From Microlunatus flavus (GTDB taxonomy: Bacteria; Actinomycetota; Actinomycetes; Propionibacteriales; Propionibacteriaceae), in contig NZ_FOFA01000004.1 of assembly GCF_900110855.1 (NCBI RefSeq), forward strand, positions 302,616 through 366,615: DNA of 64,000 nucleotides, written 5' to 3'. The first letter of the stretch is position 1. Each line of letters starts with the position of its first letter. Under the pieces are notes generated by a model. That model was not told the DNA's origin and ran no database searches. It saw only the letters and a program-made list of their open reading frames with translations. A program made the translations under genes and the position numbers. Shown in pieces: positions 8,050-16,285 of the stretch.

Positions 8050-9606
8050 GTCGGCGGGGTCCGAGGGCTCGAGGTCGAGGGGGATCTGCCCCGCTGGGAC
8101 TTCGGCGAGGTCGGCCAGGCGGCCGAGGCTGAGCGGCGTGCCGAGGGTGCGCTTGGACGTGGGCCGCAGGTCCTCGACGGTCAGGCCGCGCCCGGCGTCC
8201 TCGGCGGCGAGCAGCGCCGTCGCGAACCCGCACACGCGCCCCTGGCACCAGCCCATGCCCGTACGGGTCAGCAGCTTGGCCGTGCGGAAGTCGCCGCCGC
8301 CGAGCTCGTCGCGGGCCCGGCGCACGGTGGCGACGTCGACCTCCTCGCAGCGGCAGACCAGCGTCTCCGGCGTCAGCCAGCTCGTCCAGGTCGCCGGCAC
8401 CGGGTGCGCCCGGTGCATCGCCCGGGCGAAGGCCCGACCGCGCCGGATGCCGCCGCGCAGGCGACGGGACCCGATCGGGGAGGTGTCACGACCGAGGTCG
8501 GCCGCGGCAGCGAGCCCCGCGAGCTCACCCTCGAGCAGGGCGAGCGCGGCCCCGCCCACGCCGGTCGCCTCGCCGGCCACGTAGACGCCGGGAACGGTGC
8601 TGCGCTGGTCGTCGTCCACGACCGCGACCAGGGAGTCGTCGACGTCGACCCGGGTGTCGGCCCCGACGGCGGTCACGAGCTCGAGGGAGGGCGTGAAGCC
8701 CCAGCCGAGCGCGACGAGGTCGACCGCCGCGGTCCGCTCGCTGCCCGGCACCACCGTGCCGTCGCGCCCCAGGCGGGCCGTGGTGACCGACTCGACCTGG
8801 TCGCGGCCGCCGATCGCGGTGACGACGGTGCGCTGCCGGTACGGGATGCGGTGCGCGAGCATCGTGCGCACGTAGCCGACGGCGTCGAGGCCCTTGCGCG
8901 GCGACTGCGCGGCCCCGCCGAGCTGGCGCGCCCAGCCGGTCACGGCGTTCGCCTCGCAGACGCCGAGCACCTCGGCCCCGGCCTCGGCCAGGCCCGCGGC
9001 CACGGGGAGCAGGAACGGTCCCGTCCCGGCGACCACCGCCCGTCGGCCCGCGAGCGAGCCGTGCCCCTTGAGCAGCGCCTGCACCCCGCCGGCGGCCATG
9101 ACGCCGGGCAGGTCCCAGCCCGCGACGGGCAGCTGCCGGTCGTAGCCGCCGGGGCAGAGCACGAGGGCCGTGGCCGTGACCTCGGCCGGCACCCGGTCGT
9201 CGGGCTCGACGGTCGGGCTGGTCCGCAGCCGCCAGCCCTCCCGCTCCGCGCCGCCCGTCCGCTCGACGAACCACACCTGCGCACCGGGGACGTGCGCGAT
9301 CGCGCCCGCGGACCGCAGGGCGTCGAAGCGCTCGCGGAGGCGGACGTAGACCTGCCAGTCGTGCTGCCCGACGGGGTGCGCGGGCAGCTCCTCGGCGTCC
9401 GCGTGCGGTCCCAGCCCGGCCTCGGCCTGCTCGTCGGGGTGGCGCCAGTACTGCCCGCCCGGCTGGGTGCCGGCGTCCACGACGACGACCGCCAGGCCCC
9501 GCTCGGCGGCGGCGACGGCCGCGGCCAGGCCGGCGGGTCCCGCGCCGACGACGGCCAGGTCGCCGTGCGGCGTACGCGGCGGGCCCGCGGTCTCGGTCGT
9601 GCTCAC
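8044..9606 (-). CDS. D-hydroxyproline dehydrogenase, large FAD/[2Fe-2S] subunit
   Basis: Oxidoreductase of the HcnB/LhpB/opine-oxidase A type, 520 residues: N-terminal FAD motif VVGAGPAGLAAA, NAD(P)-binding-like middle domain, and a C-terminal BFD-like [2Fe-2S] domain with CRCEE and GWCQGRVC. With the two genes upstream it forms the heteromeric enzyme that oxidises cis-4-hydroxy-D-proline to 1-pyrroline-4-hydroxy-2-carboxylate and passes electrons on. GTG 9606 is chosen: it overlaps the upstream TGA (GTGA) and has GAGGAG 5 bases upstream, whereas GTG 9612 would abut the ribosome site. It is the last gene of the operon. Confidence 0.85.
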   Translation of the reverse strand: MSTTETAGPPRTPHGDLAVVGAGPAGLAAAVAAAERGLAVVVVDAGTQPGGQYWRHPDEQAEAGLGPHADAEELPAHPVGQHDWQVYVRLRERFDALRSAGAIAHVPGAQVWFVERTGGAEREGWRLRTSPTVEPDDRVPAEVTATALVLCPGGYDRQLPVAGWDLPGVMAAGGVQALLKGHGSLAGRRAVVAGTGPFLLPVAAGLAEAGAEVLGVCEANAVTGWARQLGGAAQSPRKGLDAVGYVRTMLAHRIPYRQRTVVTAIGGRDQVESVTTARLGRDGTVVPGSERTAAVDLVALGWGFTPSLELVTAVGADTRVDVDDSLVAVVDDDQRSTVPGVYVAGEATGVGGAALALLEGELAGLAAAADLGRDTSPIGSRRLRGGIRRGRAFARAMHRAHPVPATWTSWLTPETLVCRCEEVDVATVRRARDELGGGDFRTAKLLTRTGMGWCQGRVCGFATALLAAEDAGRGLTVEDLRPTSKRTLGTPLSLGRLADLAEVPAGQIPLDLEPSDPADR

Positions 9607-9893
9607 GTCCACTCCTCGGGGGCACCGGTCCGCAGGCGCATGCCCGGCTGCACGGGGGTCAGGCAGGCGCGCTGGTCGGGCCGCCCGTCGACCTCGATGA
9701 GGCAGTCGAAGCAGACGCCGATCCCGCAGAACAGGCCGCGCGGCTTCTCCCGGCGCCGGGTCGTGCGCCAGGACCGGACACCCGCGTCGGTGAGCGCCGC
9801 GCCGACGCTCTGGCCGGGGCGGGCGCTCAGCGGGCGGCCGTCCAGCGTGAAGGGCACGCGGGGACCGGGAGCGCCCCGACCGTCAGTGGGCAC
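9603..9893 (-). CDS. (2Fe-2S)-binding subunit of D-hydroxyproline dehydrogenase
   Basis: Small electron-transfer subunit (96 residues) of the HcnA/LhpF type. The cluster ligands are visible as FCGIGVCFDC plus a downstream RACLTP Cys, giving the C-x4-C-x2-C...C pattern of this family. It starts at GTG 9893 with GAGGAG 7 bases upstream and overlaps the stop of the preceding oxidase gene by 11 bases, while its own stop overlaps the next start. Such tight coupling indicates that three subunits are made together in fixed ratio. Confidence 0.87.
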   Translation of the reverse strand: MPTDGRGAPGPRVPFTLDGRPLSARPGQSVGAALTDAGVRSWRTTRRREKPRGLFCGIGVCFDCLIEVDGRPDQRACLTPVQPGMRLRTGAPEEWT

Positions 9894-11085
9894 CGGCCAG
9901 CTCCTCGGTCGCGGGGGTGCCGGTCGGCTCGAACCGTTCCGGCCGGAACGGGTGCAGGTCGACCTCCGGCGTCACGCCGGTCAGCGCCTGGGCGAGCAGG
10001 TGCCCGGTGCCGACGCTCAGCCCGATGCCGGCGCCCTCGTGGCCGCACGCGTGCCACAGGCCGGGCGCGCGCGGGTCCGGGCCGAGGACGGGCAGGTGGT
10101 CGGGGCAGTAGGGGCGGAAGCCGGCGTACGCGCGGATCAGCGACGCGTCGCGCAGCACCGGGAACAGCGCCGCCGCCGCCGCGGCGAGCCGGGCCAGCAC
10201 CGGCAGCGAGGGGGTGCGGTCGAAGCCGACGCGCTCGCGGGAGGCGCCGACGAGGATGGTTCCGCTGGGCGTGCCCTCGACGACGGGCGAGGTCTGCAGC
10301 GCCTCGTCGGAGCTGGCGACGTCGGCGACGTAGCCCGCGCCGTACACCTTGTGGCGCACCAGCGGCGGCAGCGGCTGCGTGACCAGCACGAACCCGCGCC
10401 GCGGCAGCACCGGCAGGTCGACCCCGGCCAGCCGCGCGACCTCGCCCGACCAGGTGCCGGAGGCGTTGATGACGGCGTCGGCGCTGACCTGCCCCGTACG
10501 GGTCCGGACGCCGGTGACGCGCTCGCCGTCGCGGAGGAACCCGGTGACCTCCGAGCCCGTGACGACCTGGGCGCCGAGCCCGCGGGCCAGCCGCAGCAGG
10601 TGCGCGGTCAGCAGCATCGGCTGGACCTGCGCGTCCTGGGCGTAGAAGACGCCGCCGGCGACGTCCCGGTTGAGGTGCGGCTCGTACGCGGGGAGGTCGT
10701 CGTGGGCGACCACCACGGCCTCGATGCCCGCCGCCCGCTGGTGCACCGCGAACGCCTCGAGCGCGGCCTGCCCGGCCGCGTCGTCGCCGACGACCAGCCC
10801 GCCCTTGGCCTCGTACTCCCAGTGGTGCCCGTGCTCGGCGAGGTCGGTCGTCCAGACGCGGCTCGAGAGCAGGGCGAGATCGAGCTCGGGCCCGGGTTCC
10901 TTGTCGGAGAGGAGGAGGTTCCCCTCCCCCGCGCTGCTCGTCCCGCCGGCCACCGGCCCGCGGTCGAGCACGACGACCCGCAGCCCGGCCCGCGCGGCGA
11001 AGTACGCGCACGCCGCACCGACCGCACCCGCGCCGACGACGACCACGTCGGCCGTCCGCAGCACGCTCCGCCCGACGACGGTCAC
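9883..11085 (-). CDS. D-hydroxyproline dehydrogenase, DAAO-type FAD subunit
   Basis: FAD-dependent amine/amino-acid oxidase (DadA/LhpB-beta, HcnC type), 400 residues. The N terminus carries the dinucleotide motif VVVGAGAVGAACAYFAA and the C terminus the closing FAD motif GHEGAGIGLSVGTG. In related operons this is the catalytic subunit that takes hydride from the D-imino acid. GTG 11085 is preceded by an AAGGG-type ribosome site. It lies 73 bases after the epimerase gene and overlaps the ferredoxin-like subunit gene downstream. Confidence 0.86.
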   Translation of the reverse strand: MTVVGRSVLRTADVVVVGAGAVGAACAYFAARAGLRVVVLDRGPVAGGTSSAGEGNLLLSDKEPGPELDLALLSSRVWTTDLAEHGHHWEYEAKGGLVVGDDAAGQAALEAFAVHQRAAGIEAVVVAHDDLPAYEPHLNRDVAGGVFYAQDAQVQPMLLTAHLLRLARGLGAQVVTGSEVTGFLRDGERVTGVRTRTGQVSADAVINASGTWSGEVARLAGVDLPVLPRRGFVLVTQPLPPLVRHKVYGAGYVADVASSDEALQTSPVVEGTPSGTILVGASRERVGFDRTPSLPVLARLAAAAAALFPVLRDASLIRAYAGFRPYCPDHLPVLGPDPRAPGLWHACGHEGAGIGLSVGTGHLLAQALTGVTPEVDLHPFRPERFEPTGTPATEELAGAH

Positions 11086-11158
11086 GCCGCCGCCCTTCGC
11101 CGCGCGTCCTGACTGCGGCTGCGGCTGCGCGGCACCGCCAGTCCCAGGTTGGGGCCCG

Positions 11159-12160
11159 TCACAGCGTGAAGCCGGCGGGGAACGGGTCGGTCGGGTCGAG
11201 GAGGTACTGGCCCATGCCGGTCACCCAGGCGCGGCCGGTGATGCTCGGCAGGACGGCGGGCAGGCCGCCGACCGTGGTCTCGCCGAGCAGCCGTCCGCGG
11301 AACTGCGACCCGATGAACGACTCGTTGACCAGCTCGTCGCCGACCGCGAGCTCGCCGCGGGCGTGCAGCTGGGCCATCCGGCCGCAGGTGCCGGTGCCGC
11401 ACGGCGACCGGTCGAACCATCCCGGGTAGATCGCCATCGCGTGCCGCGAGTGCTTCGCGTCCGAGCCCGGCGCCGCGAGGTAGACGTGGTGGCAGCCGCG
11501 GATGTCCTCGCGCTCGGGGTGCACGGGCAGGTCCTGCTCGTCGATCGCCGCCATGATCGCCAGGCCCGCGTCGAGGAGGCGGTTCTTGGCGGCGTGCTCG
11601 AAGGGCAGCCCGAGGGACTCGAGCTGCACGATCGCGTAGAAGTTGCCGCCGTACGCGATGTCGTACGTGACCTCGCCGTAGCCCGGCACGGAGACGGTCC
11701 GGTCCAGCCCGAGGCTGAACGACGGCACCATCTCCAGCGTCACCGAGGTGGCGTGCCCGTCGGTCACGGCGACCTGGGCGACGACGAGCCCGGCAGGCAC
11801 CTCGAGGCGGATCGTGGTGACGGGCTCGACGACCGGCACCATCCCCGTCTCGACGAGCACGGTCGCCACACCCATGGTTCCGTGGCCGCACATCGGCAGC
11901 AGCCCGGACACCTCGATGAACAGCACGCCCCAGTCCGCGTCCGGCCTCGTGGGCGGCTGGAGGATCGCGCCGCTCATGGAACCGTGCCCGCGCGGCTCGC
12001 ACATGAGCAGCGTGCGCAGGTGGTCCGCGTTCTCCATGAACCACACGCGCCGCTCGGCCATGCTCGCGCCCGGGATCACGCCGAACCCGCCGGTGATCAC
12101 GCGGGTCGGCATGCCCTCCGTGTGCGAGTCGACCGCGGAGAAGACGCGGCTGGCTCTCAC
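11159..12160 (-). CDS. 4-hydroxyproline 2-epimerase (proline racemase family)
   Basis: Interconverts trans-4-hydroxy-L-proline and cis-4-hydroxy-D-proline, the first step of the pathway. It has 333 residues with both catalytic cysteines: Cys91 in MCGHGTMG and Cys254 in RSPCGTGTCG. Presence of the second Cys argues against the dehydratase subgroup, which has Thr there. The neighbours (D-hydroxyproline dehydrogenase, deaminase, semialdehyde dehydrogenase) favour hydroxyproline over proline as substrate. GTG 12160 overlaps the stop of the upstream dehydrogenase (GTGA). A longer open frame continues upstream but is antisense-free shadow within the dehydrogenase gene. Confidence 0.92.
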   Translation of the reverse strand: MRASRVFSAVDSHTEGMPTRVITGGFGVIPGASMAERRVWFMENADHLRTLLMCEPRGHGSMSGAILQPPTRPDADWGVLFIEVSGLLPMCGHGTMGVATVLVETGMVPVVEPVTTIRLEVPAGLVVAQVAVTDGHATSVTLEMVPSFSLGLDRTVSVPGYGEVTYDIAYGGNFYAIVQLESLGLPFEHAAKNRLLDAGLAIMAAIDEQDLPVHPEREDIRGCHHVYLAAPGSDAKHSRHAMAIYPGWFDRSPCGTGTCGRMAQLHARGELAVGDELVNESFIGSQFRGRLLGETTVGGLPAVLPSITGRAWVTGMGQYLLDPTDPFPAGFTL

Positions 12161-13680
12161 CGCTCGCGCCCGCTGAGCCGGAGCCTGCCGTCCTCGAGGC
12201 GGGGCGCGTCGGCGCCCTCGTCCAGCTCGTCGCGCAGCTCGCCCGGCAGCAGGCCCGAGGGGAAGCCCTGGTACGCGACGGGCCGCAGCCAGCGCGCGAT
12301 CGCCCCGGTGCCCACCGAGGTGGTCGACGGCGCGGTGGTCGCGGGGTACGGACCGCCGTGCTCCTGCGCGTACGTGACGCTGACGCCGGTCGGCCAGGCG
12401 TTCCAGAGCAGGCGGCCGGCGCGGTTGGCGAGGACCGAGACGAGCTCGCGGACGCCCTCGACGTCGGAGGTCTCGCCGAACACCGACGCGGTCAGCTGCC
12501 CGTCGATCGCCTGCGCGAGCGCGACGAGGTCCTCGTTGCCCCCGGAGCCCTCGTAGGTGGCGACGAGCACGGTCGGGCCGAAGCACTCGCGGAAGAGGTC
12601 CTCGACGTCGGCCAGCAGCGTGGCCACGTCCGTGCGCAGGATCGTCGGGGCCGGCGTGCCGTCCTCGGCGTCGGTCCCACGGGCGAGCACCTCGACGCCG
12701 GCCACGCCCTCGAGCTCGTGGCGCACGCGGTTGTGGCCCTCGACCATCCGCTCCGACAGCATCGGCGCCGGCCCGGGCAGGTCGGCGGAGCTCAGCGCCT
12801 CGAGCAGCGGCGAGCCGTTCGGGACGACGAGCACGCCCGGCTTGGTGCAGAACTGGCCGGCGCCGAGCGTGAACGACCCGATCGCCTCCTTGGCGATCTC
12901 CGCGCCGCGCGCCTCCGCGGCCGCACGGGTCACGAAGACCGGGTTGACGCTGCCGAGCTCGCCGAAGAACGGGATCGGCACCGGCCGCGAGACCGCGAGG
13001 TCGAAGAGCGCACGGCCCCCGCCGGTCGAGCCCGTGAACCCGCCCGCGGTGACGCCTGGGTCGGTCAGCGCGGCGCGACCGGCCTCGTCACCCACGACCA
13101 GGGTGAACAGGCCCTCCGGTGCGCCGGCTTCGGCGAGCGCGCGCTGGACGACCTCGGCGGTCGCGAGCGACAGCCGCAGGTGGCCCGGGTGGGCCTTGAG
13201 CAGCACCGGGCAGCCGGCGGCCAGCGCGGAGGCCATGTCGTTGCCGGCGACGCTGAAGGCGAAGGGGAAGTTGCCCGCCGCGAAGACCACGACCGGCCCG
13301 AGCGGCACCATCGTGCGGCGCAGGTCGGGACGCGGGGCACCCATCGGCCACTCCGCGTCGGGGTGGTCGACCCGGACGTCGAGGTAGGAACCCTCGCGCA
13401 GCACCTCGCCGAACAGCCGGAGCTGGAAGGTCGTGCGCTGCAGCTCGCCCCGCAGCCGGCCCTCGGCCAGGTGGGAGTCCTCGACCGCCAGCGGCACGAG
13501 CGTGCCACCGGCGGCGTCGAGGGCGTCCGCGACCGCGTCGAGGACGGCGGCGCGGTCCTGGCGGCTCGTCGCCGCCCACACCACCCCGGCGCGCGTCGCG
13601 GCGGCGACGAGCTCGGGGACGGTGGTCGGGTCGGTCTCGGCCGGGGTGGGGGCGGAGGCTTCGGTCGTGGAGGAGGTCAC
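12157..13680 (-). CDS. 2,5-dioxovalerate (2-oxoglutarate semialdehyde) dehydrogenase
   Basis: NAD(P)-dependent aldehyde dehydrogenase, 507 residues, that oxidises 2-oxoglutarate semialdehyde to 2-oxoglutarate, the final step of hydroxyproline breakdown. Seen: cofactor motif GGFTGSTGGG, catalytic Glu in FFGELGSVNP and nucleophile Cys in GAGQFCTKPG; these two phrases are typical of the KGSADH branch. GTG 13680 lies 4 bases after the deaminase stop, with only a weak AGAG ribosome site, so translation is probably coupled. The epimerase start overlaps its stop. Confidence 0.92.
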   Translation of the reverse strand: MTSSTTEASAPTPAETDPTTVPELVAAATRAGVVWAATSRQDRAAVLDAVADALDAAGGTLVPLAVEDSHLAEGRLRGELQRTTFQLRLFGEVLREGSYLDVRVDHPDAEWPMGAPRPDLRRTMVPLGPVVVFAAGNFPFAFSVAGNDMASALAAGCPVLLKAHPGHLRLSLATAEVVQRALAEAGAPEGLFTLVVGDEAGRAALTDPGVTAGGFTGSTGGGRALFDLAVSRPVPIPFFGELGSVNPVFVTRAAAEARGAEIAKEAIGSFTLGAGQFCTKPGVLVVPNGSPLLEALSSADLPGPAPMLSERMVEGHNRVRHELEGVAGVEVLARGTDAEDGTPAPTILRTDVATLLADVEDLFRECFGPTVLVATYEGSGGNEDLVALAQAIDGQLTASVFGETSDVEGVRELVSVLANRAGRLLWNAWPTGVSVTYAQEHGGPYPATTAPSTTSVGTGAIARWLRPVAYQGFPSGLLPGELRDELDEGADAPRLEDGRLRLSGRER

Positions 13681-13684
13681 GTCT

Positions 13685-14608
13685 CTACTTGTAGCCCTTC
13701 CCGAGCGCGGCCTCGGTGTCGGCCACCACCCGGTCACGGATCTCGGCGGCCAGCGGGCCGCGGGGCGGGCGGCAGATCCCGCCCTTGCGGCCGGCGACGT
13801 CCATCGACAGCTTGATCGCCTGCACGAACTCGGTCTTGGAGTCCCAGCGCAGCAGCGAGTGCAGGTCGCGGTAGATCGGCAGCGCGCGGGCGAGGTCGGC
13901 CGGGTCGCCGGAGGTGACGAGCTCGTAGAGCTCCATCGTCGACTGCGGAATGGCGTTCGGGTAGCCGGCGACCCAGCCCACCGCCCCGGCGACGCCGAGC
14001 TCGAGCAGGACGTCGTCGGACCCGACGACCAGGTCGAGGCCGGGCGCGAGCTCGGCGATCTCGTACGCGCGGCGCACGTCACCGGTGAACTCCTTCACCG
14101 CGACGATGAGGCCCTCGGCGTGCAGCTGCGCGAGGACGGCCGGGGTGAGGTCGACCTTGGTGTCGTACGGGTTGTTGTAGGCCACGATCGGCAAGCCCAC
14201 CTTGGCGGCCTCGCGGTAGTGGCGCAGCACGGTGTCGGCGTCGGCGCGGTAGGTGTTCGGCGGCAGCAGCAGCACCGACGTCGCGCCGGCCTCGGCCGCC
14301 TGCTCGATCCAACGGACGCTCTGCAGCGTGCCGTACGCCCCGCAGCCGGCCATGACGCCGAAGCCCTCGGGCGACGCCTCGACGGCGGTCCGCACGACCT
14401 GGGCGCGCTCGTCGTCGCTCAGGGTCTGGTACTCCCCCAGCGAGCCGTTCGGCGCGACGCCGTGCGTGCCGTACGCGGCCAGCCACGCGACGTGCTCCGC
14501 GTAGCCGTCGAAGTCGACGGACAGGTCGTCGTGGAAGGGCAGCGCGGTCGCGGTGAAGACACCGCGCCAGGGGCGCTCGGGCGTGGGGGTCGCTGCGGAC
14601 TCGGCCAT
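13685..14608 (-). CDS. DapA-family 1-pyrroline-4-hydroxy-2-carboxylate deaminase
   Basis: TIM-barrel lyase of the dihydrodipicolinate synthase family, 307 residues. Schiff-base Lys172 (IVAVKEFTGD) and the conserved Tyr144 (AYNNPYDT) are present. In this operon the family member is expected to deaminate and dehydrate 1-pyrroline-4-hydroxy-2-carboxylate to 2-oxoglutarate semialdehyde (LhpC/HypD role). It is the first gene of the operon. ATG 14608 is preferred because GAGAGAGG then stands at normal distance; ATG 14617 abuts that site. A good sigma-A-like promoter lies just upstream (14636-14664). Confidence 0.88.
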   Translation of the reverse strand: MAESAATPTPERPWRGVFTATALPFHDDLSVDFDGYAEHVAWLAAYGTHGVAPNGSLGEYQTLSDDERAQVVRTAVEASPEGFGVMAGCGAYGTLQSVRWIEQAAEAGATSVLLLPPNTYRADADTVLRHYREAAKVGLPIVAYNNPYDTKVDLTPAVLAQLHAEGLIVAVKEFTGDVRRAYEIAELAPGLDLVVGSDDVLLELGVAGAVGWVAGYPNAIPQSTMELYELVTSGDPADLARALPIYRDLHSLLRWDSKTEFVQAIKLSMDVAGRKGGICRPPRGPLAAEIRDRVVADTEAALGKGYK

Positions 14609-14635
14609 GGGGACCATCCTCTCTCGATAGTCAGT

Positions 14636-14664
14636 ACCATATGCAATTGCACTGAGCCGCGCAA
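14636..14664 (-). promoter_or_regulatory. Hydroxyproline operon promoter with palindromic operator
   Basis: Reading the minus strand, TTGCGC (14659-14664) and TATGGT (14636-14641) are separated by exactly 17 bases, fitting a sigma-A promoter. The spacer contains the perfect 10-bp palindrome TGCAATTGCA (14642-14651), touching the -10 box, where a repressor would block RNA polymerase. The AT-rich site stands out in this GC-rich region. The GntR/FCD protein at 7298 is the likely ligand; binding is inference. Confidence 0.65.
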
Positions 14665-14705
14665 GTCGTTCGCCTCCTCCGCACGGGGTGGCTAGCGTGA
14701 CTCCC

Positions 14706-16199
14706 GTGCGGGTGCCGGTGGCGGCGGCTCCGGCCGCACCGGCGCCGCCCTTCGCGTGGCGCTGGGTGACGCCCGCCCTGGTCGCCCTCGCCGTCGCGCT
14801 GCTCGCGACCGCGGGCCGGTACGGCTACCACCGCGACGAGCTCTACTTCCGGATGCTGCCGCCGGCCTGGGGCTACGTGGACCAGCCGCCGCTCACCCCG
14901 CTCCTGGCCCGGACCATGGCGGCCCTGCACAACTCCGTCCTGGTGCTCCGGCTGCCGGCGGTGCTGCTGGCCGTCGCCTCGACCGTCGCCGTCACGCTGC
15001 TCGCCCGCGAGCTGGGCGGTGCCGCCCGGGCGCAGGGCCTGGCCGCGTGGGGCTTCGGCTTCGGGACCTTCACCCTGACGTTCGGGCACCTGCTGCTCAC
15101 CAGCTCCGTCGACCTGCTGGTGTGGGAGGTGGTCGTGCTGGTGACCGTCCGCGCGGTCCGGCGCGGCCCCCGCTGGTGGTGGGTCGCCGGCGCCGTCGCG
15201 GGTCTCGGCACCACGAACAAGTGGCTCGTCGGCGTGCTGGTCGTCTCCCTGCTCGTCGGCCTGGTCGTGTCCGGGCCCCGGCGGGTGCTCGCGTCCCCCG
15301 CCCTGCTCGGCGCCGCCGCTCTCGCCGTCCTGCTCGCCCTGCCCGACGTGGTGTGGCAGCTGCGGCACGGCCTGCCCCAGCTCGCCATGGGCCGGGCCCT
15401 CGCCGCGGGCAACGCCACGGCCGTCCGCCTGACCACCGTGCCGTTCCTGGTGATCATGGTCGGGCCGCTGCTCTTCGTCGTCGTCGTGGCCGGGGCGGTC
15501 CGGCTCCTCCGTGCGCCGGCCTGGCGCGCGTACCGGTTCCTCCTCGTGGCCCTCGTCGTCGCGGTGGCGCTGACCGTGGTCGGCGGCGCGCAGGTCTACT
15601 ACCCGTACGGCCTGCTGGCGCCGGTCTTCGCCGCCGGCTGCGTACCCGTCGCGGCATGGGCCGAGCGCGGGGCGGGCGGTGCGCGGCGAGCGGCCCTGGC
15701 GGTGCTCGTCGCCCTGCACGTCGTGACGAACGTGGTGATCGACCTCCCAGTCCTGCCCGTCGCGGTCCTGGCCCGGACGCCCGTGCCCGCGCTCAACCAG
15801 ACGGTGCGCGACACCTTCGGGTGGCCGACGTACGTGGCGCAGGTCGACGCCGTCGTGGACACCGCGCTCGCCGCCGACCCGGGCACGGTGGTGCTCGCGA
15901 GCAACTACGGCGAGGCCGGGGCGCTCGTCCGGTTCGGCCGGCACCCCGACGTCCCCGTCGTGAGCGGCCACGCCGCCCTCTGGGACGCGGGCGGCCCACC
16001 GGCCGGCACCCGGACCGTCGTGGTGGTCGGCGGACAGCTCCCGCAGGTCGCGACCCTCTTCGCCGGGTGCCGCACGGTGACGCGGCTCGCGAACGGGACC
16101 GGGGTCGACAACGAGGAGGAGGGCGAGCCCGTGGCCGTCTGCACCGGGCCGACGGCGTCGTGGGCCGACCTCTGGCCGCGCCTGCGCCACCTCGGCTGA
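14706..16199 (+). CDS. GT39/ArnT-like integral membrane glycosyltransferase
   Basis: Polytopic membrane protein of about 497 residues and roughly ten or more helices. The first loop has YGYHRDELYF and GYVDQPPL, the acidic-loop signature of the ArnT/protein-mannosyltransferase superfamily, which uses polyprenyl-phosphate sugars. The acceptor is unknown. A soluble C-terminal domain follows residue 350. GTG 14706 is chosen since TAGCGT (14693-14698) stands 7 bases upstream; GTG 14688 would overlap upstream of the -10. It diverges from the hydroxyproline operon and is followed by a two-component system. Confidence 0.82.
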   Translation: MRVPVAAAPAAPAPPFAWRWVTPALVALAVALLATAGRYGYHRDELYFRMLPPAWGYVDQPPLTPLLARTMAALHNSVLVLRLPAVLLAVASTVAVTLLARELGGAARAQGLAAWGFGFGTFTLTFGHLLLTSSVDLLVWEVVVLVTVRAVRRGPRWWWVAGAVAGLGTTNKWLVGVLVVSLLVGLVVSGPRRVLASPALLGAAALAVLLALPDVVWQLRHGLPQLAMGRALAAGNATAVRLTTVPFLVIMVGPLLFVVVVAGAVRLLRAPAWRAYRFLLVALVVAVALTVVGGAQVYYPYGLLAPVFAAGCVPVAAWAERGAGGARRAALAVLVALHVVTNVVIDLPVLPVAVLARTPVPALNQTVRDTFGWPTYVAQVDAVVDTALAADPGTVVLASNYGEAGALVRFGRHPDVPVVSGHAALWDAGGPPAGTRTVVVVGGQLPQVATLFAGCRTVTRLANGTGVDNEEEGEPVAVCTGPTASWADLWPRLRHLG

Positions 16200-16209
16200 C
16201 GCAGCAGAG

Positions 16210-16228
16210 GCGGGGGGGTAGCCCCCGC
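16210..16228 (+). terminator. Short GC hairpin after GT39-like gene
   Basis: Arms GCGGGGG and CCCCCGC pair around a five-base loop 11 bases after the stop. No T-run follows, so this is a weak terminator or attenuator between the membrane protein and the histidine kinase. Confidence 0.4.
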
Positions 16229-16285
16229 ACGAAGAGGCCGGGCAGCACCGTCGTCCGGCGCCCCCGTACGCGCGACGGTGGAGCC

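Noticed and set aside
7207-11112. 1301-codon open frame on the plus strand opposite the hydroxyproline operon
   Set aside because: Arg/Gly/Pro/Ala-rich composition without any motif, and it lies antisense to five well-recognised genes. It is a high-GC shadow.
11159-12586. N-terminally longer epimerase (475 residues)
   Set aside because: The extra 142 residues lie inside the aldehyde dehydrogenase gene in another frame; GTG 12160 gives the normal family length and a GTGA overlap.
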